Source: Amorphophallus konjac (lineage: Eukaryota > Streptophyta > Magnoliopsida > Alismatales > Araceae). From it: a stretch of DNA of 64,000 nt. This document shows positions 21,346-31,823 of the stretch, piece by piece. The position numbers and the translations under genes were made by a program. Location of the stretch: NCBI GenBank assembly GCA_022559845.1, contig CM040118.1, forward strand, positions 441,438,053 to 441,502,052, in the 5' to 3' direction. The notes below the pieces were generated by a model. It made no database searches, was not told where the DNA came from, and was given only the letters and a program-made list of their open reading frames with translations. Every line of letters starts with the position of its first letter. Position 1 is the first letter of the stretch.

Positions 21346-23075
21346 GCTGAACAAAAGATCAGTTGAAAATGAAAGCTCAAGGCACAGGTTTGTAAATAAA
21401 TTTTTGGTTGATGTTAATTTTGCATGTTAGATTCTTTGGATAGTTGTAGTAGTTAAGTCTTTTCTTTGCCTACAATAAATTCTGCACACTCGGAAGATTC
21501 CTTTTCGGTTTGTTGTAAACCTCTTCTTGATAGATCATGAAGAATCTGCTATGATGAGAGGATGTAGAGAGTAATGAGTTGCCTATAAGTCTGTGCTACT
21601 TCCAGTTTTGCAGCCAAATGGATTTCCTGTTTATCATTGCTAAGCATTGTTTTGATGATACTTGTCATGGTTGCATTTGATCCAACTCATCATTCATGTG
21701 GACACACAACCTGCTATTTGGTTGTCATAACTTTCAAAGGCATTGGACAAAGGAGGAGTCTAAGAGTCTGCACTTCAAAGTGTTTGCACCTCTGTTTAAG
21801 AACACATTGTAATCATCTTGATTCTGCATCTGATTGTGTATTTTGAATATCATCGTGTGGTCTCATGCATTTCAATGCATATCATGTTAAAGGACCCAAC
21901 AACTGGCTCCTTGCTCTGCATAGTAGAATTTGCTCAACCATCATGTCATGACCCCTTGGTATATAAAATGGTGATTTGTGGAAAGTTGGATCAAGTCCAA
22001 CGTGAAACTATCACTATGTGTGAGAGCATCCTTGGATCATGTTCTCCACCCGGTATCATGGGTCAAACGTACATGAAGGTCCTAGGCTGCATACTCCATT
22101 GTCATGTCTCATAAGGCATTTAGAAATCCTATGCACAAGTTAAGGGGGAGTCATCATGCTTACTTAATTTGAAATGTATAAATCTTTTGAAATCTCCCTT
22201 GTTGTTGTTTAGGTCGACCTTAGATCAACTCAGGTCGACACCATGGTTGATTCATCTTGAAAATTACTTTATGTCTGAGCTTAGTGCCTCGACACCATGA
22301 GATGCCAATGTCGACACTCCTTCATATGTAGGTGATATTCACTTATCCTGTCTGAGCTCACTGCATATCCTCAGGGGGAGTGTTCAGTGCCTACTTCCAT
22401 TCATCTACCCAAGTGCATTCCATGCCTTCTTCATCCCCCGCATCATGATTATGAATTGATGTGTCTCATTTTGGGTCTGAAATGCCTTGATTTCTCTAAA
22501 CCTTCCAAGATGTCTGAAACTCTTCCATCCTTGAATGATCACATGTCTGATCCTTGATTCCTTGAATGCCTTGAACTCCTTGGAGGATTTTTTTTATCTA
22601 TCATAGAGTTCACTTATCAGAGTAAATCCTTAAGAGGAATTTTCCTTTATAGAGTTCTACAATACTGCCTTGAACATGAAAGCTATTGGTTTAAATTTAA
22701 TGATTTCTTGAACTTTAAAGTTTAATGGTCTTGAAAGTGGCTGCATTCAGACTTAATGGACCTAAACCAATTTTTCATGTTTTGACTTGCTACGCCTTAT
22801 TAAATCTGAATGTTTATTTTAAGTACAAAGGCTTCCTTGATTGAGAAACTTCATTCTAGTATTGTTTTTGAACATTCGTCAAATATGAAGTTTTTTAAAA
22901 AAAAGGGCTACAATGAAAGCAATGAACTTTAGCCATGCTGAGTAACTGGGGATATTGGCATCTGATAAACGTATATTCTTATGTAAAAAGGTGTGTGTTG
23001 AGTTCAGTGCTCTAAGGTAGAGCAATGGCATTGGATTCACCGAGAAACTGAGTCCCTTCACCAAAGAAGTGGAGA
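21346..23075 (+). other. Element A post-gag non-coding region
   Basis: There is no pol. The block at 21955-22075 is homologous to 13965-14090 of B. GTCGAC boxes occur at 22213/22233 (20 bp apart) and 22288/22310 (22 bp). Purine tracts AAGGGGGAG (about 22143) and CAGGGGGAG (about 22373) resemble PPTs. The GGTAGAGCAATGG element is at about 23015 and an RNA motif at 22938. The region is cut at 23075 by element C and resumes at 62945. Confidence 0.6.
22938..22990 (+). ncRNA. Putative structured RNA motif, copy 1 of A
   Basis: CTGAGTAAC opening, outer stem TGGGG (22947-22951) with TCTTA (22977-22981) using G-U pairs plus ATAT/ATAT, apical loop CTGATAA, tail GTAAAAAGG. The inner stem has one mismatch (GCAT against ACGT). 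Its partner copy lies beyond element C at 63004. Confidence 0.55.
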
Positions 23076-26000
23076 TGTGACGACCCGGATCCCGGATATC
23101 GGATATACCCGATAGGACTACCGAGTAAACCTGATACCGTTTGGAACCCGTGAAGCCTCCCAAGAGCTATAAAGCTCTGAAGGGATAGAAGGATTATCGT
23201 GTGGTACATTGAAGCCGCAGAGATATAACCGTAAGCAATTAAATTTCATTAGATCAGTTTGCTAAAGTAGCAGAAATAAAATTACTTTTTAATTAACAGT
23301 TTAAGTTTAACAATTATACCAGAGTCCAGTCCAAAGGAAAGATAAGTAGTACAGTCAACATAAAAGAAGGACATACACTGAGGTCAGGAAAGACCCGACG
23401 CAGGTACTACTGGCAGCTACGGACACGCCACACCAGGAACCGTGGAAGCATAACGACGCCACCCACCTTAAAAGTAGGGGTGAGCCTCGTGTCACTGGCT
23501 CAGTAGGGGTCACGCGGATACCCACTGAAAAACAACGCAGTAACATGCTAAAACAGCAGGTAAATAGTAGGAGTAGTGAAGCAGGAAAATTAAACTGCAA
23601 AGCTGTAAAAGAAAATCGGAATAGAAGGAGTAGGAACAGCTAAAAGAAAAGGGAAAAGCTGTGGCAAACAAGTGCGGCTGCCGAACTAGTCTCCGCTCCC
23701 TGAACAACTCCGAGCAGCAACAGGAAGGCGAACCCTGATCTGACAAAGTCAGGAGTTGCCGATCTGTCGGGCCCACAAAGACAGGCAAAAAGCCTAGAAA
23801 AGACCTAGACAGACATAGACGCCCTAAAGCATACATGACTCGATTGCCGTGCACACTCTTCTAGACACGACCACACACACACACGACTAGAACATCGTGC
23901 ACATGACACAACACTGACCTCGGGCAAGACCACGAGAGGGCTAACCTAGAAAGGTCACGACGCATGAGAAATGCGAGAGTCACGTGTCACGTGACGGAAG
24001 CACCTCCTCACTAGAAGAACAGCCAGCTGCATCCACTAATGTCTTATGCTGCGCCTACAAGTGTCTGTCTATGATACCTACACGACGACAGAGACTAAGA
24101 CACTGTCAGAACCAGAACCAGGAACTATAGTCGCGAGTGACTAGTCAGGGTCACGCCCGTTGGTGCAAGTCCAAAGCCCCTGACCATGTGTGCATACACA
24201 GGCTCGTGCCTAGAGCCAGGCCTCTAGCTAGCCCCCCCCCCCCCCCCCCCCCCCCCCCGCAGGACGCTATGGTGAAGAGCCGAGGGCCCACGGAACTAGC
24301 TTAAAAACCGTATCTTGGGAACTATCCCGCCACTTGGGCCGACACGCCGTAACGTGTCGTAAGGCTACGACTAGTGGAGGGTCACTAGACACAGACTCTA
24401 AAACACGAGTGCTGGAGAACAGACAGGTAAAGAAGCACTGTCGCACGTACTACGAAGCATCGAGGCAACAAGACAACTGTCGACAGACTCAGGACAAGGC
24501 AACTAGACCTACTACTACAACGACCCTTGAGTCTCACGACTCAGACTCAAGATCATTGCGCAAAGCGGAACAAGCCGCCAATCGGTCTAATCCTAAGCCA
24601 GAGGAAACGACACAGTCGCGTAAAATGACACACGGAGACCTGAGGGATCAACAAGACCCTCAGCACACTTGGACACACAAACCGAGCTAAAACGATACCT
24701 CGAGGCATCCAGAACCATGTCTCGGAATGGACGAAACCACCGAGACACACACAAGGTTACCTGTCAACCACTGGGTCACCCCGAGTTGACCGAAACCAGA
24801 CAATGACGATTGTATAGTAGGAAAGAGAATCCTACTTCAAGCAAGAAAACTCCTGGCTATCTCATAACGTGGCCATAGCCCTCATAGGACATCAATAGAT
24901 ATCAACGGGAACGGAAAACCAGAAGGTCAAGCCGAGGCACTTGTAAACCAACACATCGAAAAATGACACGTAGGAATTTAGCGGAGGAACATAATCTGGC
25001 GGTCATAGAATGAGCCGCTAGGGGACTGTAGCGGTCAAGGATTAAGCCGCTAAACGCAGTCAACCCTGAACCGACCTATTCGGACAAACCACCAAAGCGG
25101 TCTAATATAGACTCGCCACACGGACTAGGGGGTTCAAGAGACAACCGCCACACTAACCGCCCTAAGACAAAGACCTAAGTCAAACGACATGTAGCGGCCT
25201 AAGAAAGGCGTGCTATAGCGAAGAAACGCATGAAGGTTGGGCCGCCAAGGCCAACCGACTTAAATTCTTGACTAGGTCTAAAACCATGGTAACGTGAATA
25301 CCGAGGTAGACCACAAGCCGCTGAGACCATCCACTCCAGATGGGAACTCAGGAGAGGCACTCACATGCGGGGGAACCCCACCGCACTCACACCGATACAC
25401 GGTGACTCGATCGAGCGTAACACAAAGCCCGGGACACACATCCCTACGGGCAGGCTAATCGAAGAAACACTACACCTCTCGACACCCCAGAAACATGGAC
25501 ATGGAACCCACAGGGTGTCAGGGACACTCGCGAGGCCATAGGTCGGTCATTCGGTCTCAACCGGACACACCAGGACTCAAAACGAACAAAAATAGAGAAT
25601 TCTGGTCCACCAGGCCCCTGGGGTCAGTCGAACTGAATGGGTCGGTCGACAGGACCTATGGGGTCGGTCGACCGGACCAACAGTCGAACCCAACACGGTC
25701 CGTGGGCAACCGCCGGTCGACCGGCCCATCAGGTCTGGTCGACCGGTCACGGCGAAAAACCAGCCAGACCCTAATCTCCGGAAATGAGTCACTGGGGTTC
25801 CCGGGCTCGTATCGGCCCCAAATGACAACCAATCGACATGAAAACAGTGGATCTGGAACGCTGGCATTCCAGGGTTTCGATTGATACCAACTGATCTAAA
25901 AATCGGCACCATTTTTTGGCGAAGCCTGCGAACACCACAAAAGCATAATTTTACCCCAACAAGACAAAACCCACTCGTATGCTCACCGTTCGGCGTAAAA

Positions 26001-26615
26001 CTTCTTGGGGACATAGAGGAGAAGTAGAGCTTACGTCTCCGTACCTCCACTGATGATTCCGTGCACCATAGTGACTAAACAGTGCCGAAAATGCCAAATC
26101 AACGAACCACGCCGTCTCGAAATCCACCGAGGGATCACGCCTCGCCACGCTCAAACTGTCACCCCATTCCGCGTCCCGATCACTCCATCGCATCCCCACC
26201 TTGGCCAGCTCTCCACGGTCGCGCGCCCCGCGTCGAACAGCCCAAAGACGAGAGAGAACGAGAGAGAGAAAGAGATGAGAGAAATGAGGGAGGAGAGAGG
26301 GGGTTGAGTGATAAATAGAAGAAATTAGGATTTTCTTAATTTTTAAAAAGTCTGATTTTTGTGCCAAAAATCCACTAATTCAGAAAAATATGCAAAAATA
26401 GCCGAAACGATCCTCTCAAAGAGTACATCGCTGCTGTAACATCCTCGAGTCGATGAACTAAGAAATAAACTCACCGCAGGGTTCCGTAACTTGTACGAGA
26501 GAAAAACCCACACGGATCGTAAAACTCAACTCAGGACCCATAAAAGCGATTCGAAACCCTCCAATAAGGATCCGAAAGACCTAATAAGAATTCGATAAGA
26601 ATCCAGGGCATTACA
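23076..26615 (-). repeat. Element C 3' LTR (left copy)
   Basis: 3540 bp. It aligns throughout with the right copy, including GACCCGGATCCCGGATATCGG at one end and the AGGCATTACA-like end at 26615. LTR divergence is clearly higher by eye than in B, D or E, so C is older. A 27-base C run (24232-24258) is 13 C in the other copy. GTCGACCGG-type boxes occur at 25640-25750. Confidence 0.88.
24232..24258 (+). repeat. Poly-C run (27 C)
   Basis: Homopolymer within the left C LTR; the homologous run in the right LTR is 13 C (29787-29799). Its true length is uncertain because such runs are error-prone in sequencing. Confidence 0.9.
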
Positions 26616-26631
26616 TCCTCCCCTCCTTTAA
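26616..26631 (-). promoter_or_regulatory. Polypurine tract, element C
   Basis: On the minus strand, TTAAAGGAGGGGAGGA directly precedes the 3' LTR start TGTAATGCC. It is also preceded by a GAAATTTCTTAA block typical of the end of plant Ty3/gypsy internal regions. Confidence 0.8.
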
Positions 26632-28612
26632 GAAATTTCATCCTCAAAATTTAAGGAACGAACAAGAAGAAGCAGGGACGAACAAACCCCAAGACACAAT
26701 TTGAAATAGCATGAATCTTGAAAAATACCATTCAGAGGAACACTTGTCAGACCATAATCACAAGCACATGTTCTGGATCTCAAGGCAGACAGATCCATCG
26801 AATGAGCATGATACACAAGTGAACTCAAGTCTGACACCTCTGAAACAAGGCAATGTCGCTTACGTCTCACAGGAAAGGAGACACGACCCATGCCATGCCG
26901 ATAGATATCGATAAAACAAAATGACAGACACGGCAAGCATCAGCTTAAACAAGGAAGCATAGTCCTCTTAGCTGACAACTCGACATCATCGGCTCCAGTG
27001 CCACGGGCAACCACGAAAGCCTGGCACACAAGACGCCAACGATAGCACCGGACCACAAACACAATCAAGGCAGTCCTCATTCAGATATTACATCTGATCG
27101 AGTCGCATGCTAACTCTATTAGGAGAGAAGTGTACATCAAAGCTAACCAACAAGACCTGGTCTACACATTGTCAAGACACATACACAAAATCATAGAAAA
27201 ACAGTGATAAAACGACAACAACGGCAACACTTGCAGGATCTCGGCTCTGCACTGATCACAGAACCACGGAACACAACCGCAAGCTGGGTCACATCAAGGC
27301 ATAATAACAGCTGAACACATGACTACAAAGGACTAGCCATGCGTCGAGCATCTTACCATGAAAGACCCACAACAACAAGGACAACAATCTCAAGAAAATG
27401 CATCTCAAGGACCACGATCACGTCCCAAGAACACAACAACCAAGAAAGAATTACAGAGCAAAGGGTACTCAACCAGCAGAAATGCCGACAGATTCCCCAA
27501 TACTCGCAAATGCCAGTGCCAACACCATAATGCCCCCAAGAATAATGGCACAGCAACAGATAACATCAAGGCACAGGAAGCCAAGATGAAATCACATCAA
27601 GAAAAGCAATTCTCTCGACCAGTCAGAATCTTACAACCAACGATCCTCGACCTGTGGGTTATCAGCCCACACGCTTCCGCTGCGCACTCAAACAACGCAC
27701 ATAGGCATCAGAAAGTATCTCGATATCCGCATCTCAGCACACACTCGGCACCATCGCAATTCATGAAAATCGCAATATACCACGCCACGAGTACTAATCC
27801 TGCTAACAACCGATCACAAGCAGCCTAAGTACAAACCAAGAAGAGCACCAGCTTCAGCACAAAGCACAAAGAGAGGCTAATCTCATATTACCATCACGTT
27901 CTGGATGAATAAATGAGCCTTCACAACACATCGGCCGCTAGACACGGCACGAAGAAACACGGTGCACCACGGCTCTCGACACAAAGATAGGTCAAAAGCC
28001 AAGTAACTGCAGAACAAAGAGCAGATCAGGCTCAGAATAAACACTATCCGCACTTTAGCAGACACAGGACAACAGTCTCACTAAGACAGCACTTCTAAGG
28101 CTCACCTCAAAAAGACTCCAGCAAACAGGATGAAGAGAATCAAGCTCACTAACAGTAGCTCACCATGAAGGAAAATCCTAGGCTCGCTCGAGCATCTTCT
28201 CAATCAAGGAATCTAATCGACCCCTTCGACAGAAGTGAAACGCATCAGGAGCTGAACAGACTTAAGCTGGGATGATCAAAACAACGTAAGAATGTGCATG
28301 GTCATCAGGCCAACGCTAAAAGTTATCAGCCACCTGAACATGCCGCGGAAAAATCTCGAACAACGTACTACAGATTTAAGTCTTCCGGCGAACTCTGCCA
28401 AGTACAACATGATCAAGATGAATACCACGACGAAAAAGGAGCATCCTATCACATCCTGACGAGAGTAAAACCATAACACAGCATGCATAAAATGACACAC
28501 GGAAAACAAAGCAACAAAGAATCATGAACCTAATGCCAGCTGAAGACTATACTGGACTTTTAGGACTCTGGAAATTGTATATCTTAGATTCCCATGTACT
28601 TTACACAACAAC

Positions 28613-28624
28613 GCTCTGATACCA
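28613..28624 (-). promoter_or_regulatory. Primer binding site, element C (tRNA-iMet)
   Basis: On the minus strand it reads TGGTATCAGAGC, two bases inside the LTR boundary at 28627, complementary to initiator tRNA-Met. Confidence 0.9.
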
Positions 28625-28626
28625 GC

Positions 28627-30328
28627 TGTGACGAACCGGATCCCGGATATCGGATATACCCGATAGGACTACCGAATAAACCCGATATCGCTTGGAACCC
28701 GTGAAGCCTCCCAAGAGCTGTAAAGCTCCGAAGGGATAGAAGGATTGTCGTGTAGTATATTGAAGCCGCAGAGATATAACAGTAAGTAATTAAATTTCAT
28801 TAGATCGATTTGCTAAAGTAGCATAAATAAAATTACTTTTTAATTAGCTGTTTAAGTTTAACAATTATACCAGAGTCCAGTCCAAAGAAAAGATAAGCAG
28901 TACAGTCAATAGAAAAGAAGGACGTACACTGAGGTTGGGGGAGGCCCGACGCAGGTACCGCTGGCAACTACGGACACGTCACACCAGGAACCGCGGAAGT
29001 AGAACAACGCCACCCACCTGAAAAGTAGGGGTGAGCCTCGTGTCACTGGCTTAGTAGGGGTCACACAGATCCCCACTGAAAAACAACGCAGTAACACGCT
29101 AAAACAGCAGGTAAACAGCAGGAGTAGTAAAGCAGGAAAACTAAACTATAAAGCTGTAAAAGAAAACTGGAACGGAAGGAGTAGGAGCAGCTAAAAGAAA
29201 AGGGAAAAGCCATGGCGAACAAGCGCGGCTGCCGAACTAGTCTCGGCTCCCTGAACTACTCCGGGCAGCGATAGGAAGGCGAACCCTGATCTGACAAAGT
29301 CAGGAGTTGCCGATCTGTCGGGCCCACAAAGACAGGCAAAAAGCCTAGAAAAGACTTAGATAGACACAGACGCCCTAAAGCATACACGACTCGATTATCG
29401 TGCACACTCTTTTAGACACGACCACACACACACACACGACTAGAACGTCGTGCACACGACACAACACTAACCTCGGGCAAGGCCACAAGAGGGCTAACCC
29501 GGAAAGGTCACGACACACGATAAACGTGAGAGTCACGTGTCACGTGACAGAAGCACCTCCTCACTAGAAGAACAGCCAGCTGCGTACACTGACGTCTTAT
29601 GATGCGCCTACAAGTGTCTGTCTACGATGCCTACAAGATGACAGAGACTAAGACACTGTCAGAACCAGAACCAGGAACTACAGTCGTGAGTGACTAGTCA
29701 GGGTCACGCCCGTCGGCACAAGTCCAAAGCCCCTGACCACATGTGCACGCACAGGCTCGTGCCTAGAGCCAGGCCTCTAGCTAGTTCCCCCCCCCCCCCG
29801 CAGGACGCTATGGTGAAGAGCCAGGGGCCCACGGAACTAGCTTAAAAATCGTATCTCGGGAACTGCCCCGCCACATGGGCCGACACGTCGTAACATGTCA
29901 TAAGGCTGCAACTAATGGAGGCTCGCTAGACACAGACACCAAAACACGAGTGCTAGAGGACATACAGGCAAAGAAGCACAATCGCACGTACAATGAAGCA
30001 TCGAGGTAGCAAGACAACTACCGACAGACTCAAGACAAGGCAACTAGACCTACTACTACAACGATCCTTAAGTCTCACGACTCGGAGTCAAGATCATTGC
30101 GCAAAGCGGAACAAGCCGCCAATCGATCTAATCCTAAGCCTGAGAAAACGATACATCCGCGTAAAATGACACACGGAGACCTGAGGGATCAACAAGACCC
30201 TCAGCACACCTGGACACGTAAACTGAGGTAAGATGATACCTCGAGCCATCCAGAACCATGTCTCAGACTGGACGAAACCGCCGAGACACACACAAGGTTA
30301 CCTGTCAACCACTGGGTCACCCCGGGTT
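28627..30328 (-). repeat. Element C 5' LTR, first piece
   Basis: Homologous to 23076-24785 of the left LTR. It is cut by element D after GGGTT, which is duplicated at 53627-53631. Confidence 0.88.
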
Positions 30329-30533
30329 TGTTGTGCATCCCTTTAGTTTTGATGATGACAAAGGATATGTGTGATTAATCTATTTTAATAACACAACACA
30401 TGCAAGATTGATTGATTGCGTCTTCACATGATGGATGTGTCCAATTCAATGCAAATCTGATAGTTCAAGTTATTTCAGGTTTACTGAAGTACTAATGAAA
30501 TCAACAAATCAGAAGAAATGTCAAAGGTTGCTT

Positions 30534-30811
30534 GTCGACCAGAGAAGTGGTCATTGTCGACCAACGAATCCAATCAAACACAGCTCAAGTCATTTTTCCT
30601 CTGTACGCGCTCTGGTTGTCGACCAGAGCCCTGCTCGTTGTCGACCACGGAACAGACAGAGCATCAGATAGAACTGCCAGTCATCTGGACATTGCCCCTT
30701 GTCGACCAGCGACAGGGCTATTGTCAACAATGAGCGATACGAGCATCAGCCTGAAGAACCAGCCGTCTGGACACTGCTCATTGTCGACCAGAGACAGGGT
30801 CGTTGTCGACC
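30534..30811 (+). repeat. Four TTGTCGACCA pairs, 22 bp apart, in LTR D
   Basis: Box starts are 30534/30556, 30618/30640, 30701/30723 (second box mutated to GTCAACA) and 30783/30805. Within each pair the offset is exactly 22 bp; pairs repeat every 82-84 bp. Within the LTR the extended box TTGTCGACCA is in direct orientation. The 3' LTR repeats the array at 52416-52693. Confidence 0.92.
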
Positions 30812-31501
30812 ACAAGCGGTATAGTGTCCAGAACCGAATTCCAACTGAATTCAGTTTCGGTTCCTTGAAACCTGCAGGTTGTTGTTGCAGGTTGTTGGGC
30901 TGTTCAGAGGATAAGATTCCGCACGGGATTCAAGGAGAGAATCTTGTTAAGAACCGGTCAAACCTTTTTAAGATTCTATTTAATCTTCTCCCTGGTTTTT
31001 AGCGAGTAACCCAACAGGTTTGCACTTGCGCGGGAAACAGCTCCGGGTTTGATAAGAACTGGTGCAAAAAGGAGAAGAAGACAGGGAACTGAATAGGGGA
31101 ACACAGAGTAGAAGAAAAATAAAGGATACACTCACGAAGATACTCTGAAAAAGGAAAGAAGGAGTGGCTCTTCAGAAATCACAAAGACTGCACAAGACTG
31201 AAGGCATCTTCATTGCTGCAGAAGAAAAGACCGACTCAAGACAAGCAAGACTCCAGCAGCGTCGCAGCTGAAGGCAATCGTCTGGAAGTTCCACAGGGAG
31301 TCTATTCTTGTTATCTGCAGTCCCAGGCTGAACTCTTTTCTTTGATTCAAATGCTCCTGTTCAGTCCTGTTGCATTTTTTGTTCTTTTCATTACATCAAG
31401 TGTCAAGCTGTGAGGCAGCGGGTACAAGCTGTGTGTCAGCAGGAAGAAGCTGTGTATCAGCGGTGTATTGGTTGAGATCAGGAGTTCTCATTTAGTGAAT
31501 C

Positions 31502-31556
31502 CTTGCTCAAGTTGAGCAAGGGGTGGACGTAAGTCTCGGGAAGAGACTGAACCACC
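31502..31556 (+). promoter_or_regulatory. Two adjacent conserved hairpins, LTR D (5')
   Basis: Hairpin 1 pairs CTTGCTCAA with TTGAGCAAG (31502-31520, nine pairs around one G). Hairpin 2 pairs GGTGG (31522-31526) with CCACC (31552-31556) with AGTCTC/GAGACT inside, then TAAAAATC. The 3' LTR copy is at 53384-53438. The stem bases differ from A and B but pairing is kept. Confidence 0.65.
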
Positions 31557-31746
31557 TAAAAATCCTATCTTGTGGTTTTGCTTGTGGTGTGTGTTCTTCT
31601 TATTGCTTGCTGTCACGGTAGTTATCAGTTTTATCTTTGCAACCCATAGTTTGCTTAAGGTCTAGTCGATCTTTGGTTTATAAATCGAAAAAGGGGCTAG
31701 ATCTATTCACCCCCCCTCTAGATCTATTCAGTCTGTACTCAACACG

Positions 31747-31758
31747 TGGTATCAGAGC
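31747..31758 (+). promoter_or_regulatory. Primer binding site, element D (tRNA-iMet)
   Basis: TGGTATCAGAGC, 2 bp after the LTR, complementary to initiator tRNA-Met. Confidence 0.93.
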
Positions 31759-31823
31759 TAGACTCTCCGAAAATGTGGTCTAACAACTAGGAGAGACCTA
31801 GCGGACTGAACTCTAGAAGTCTA

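Larger units (their letters stand above)
26616..28626 (-). other. Element C internal region, non-coding
   Basis: The minus strand runs from the primer site (28624-28613) to the polypurine tract (26631-26616, TTAAAGGAGGGGAGGA). It is A/C-rich on the plus strand with only short unrelated frames. I see no gag, pol or host gene. Confidence 0.75.
30329..31744 (+). repeat. Element D 5' LTR
   Basis: TGTTGTGCAT...CTCAACA, 1416 bp. It contains four 22-bp-spaced GTCGACC pairs, two conserved hairpins and a C run near the end. I did not find a canonical TATA box. Confidence 0.95.

Noticed and set aside
20698..21380. Open frames in the foldback MITE on both strands.
   Set aside because: Mirror-image translations of the palindrome (GRNFR, FGTKI repeats), not conserved proteins.
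24334..28476. Plus-strand frames of 60-156 codons across element C.
   Set aside because: They lie in LTR or the non-coding core, have no domain, and the homologous positions in the other LTR are not kept open.
30534..30811. CRISPR-like regular repeat array.
   Set aside because: The repeats are only 7-10 bp, in a eukaryotic LTR, with paired not uniform spacing and no cas genes.
31747..31758. tRNA genes, suggested by the TGGTATCAGAGC and TGGCGCCGTTGCCGGGGA matches.
   Set aside because: Only the primer complement is present next to LTR ends; no cloverleaf or A/B boxes were seen.
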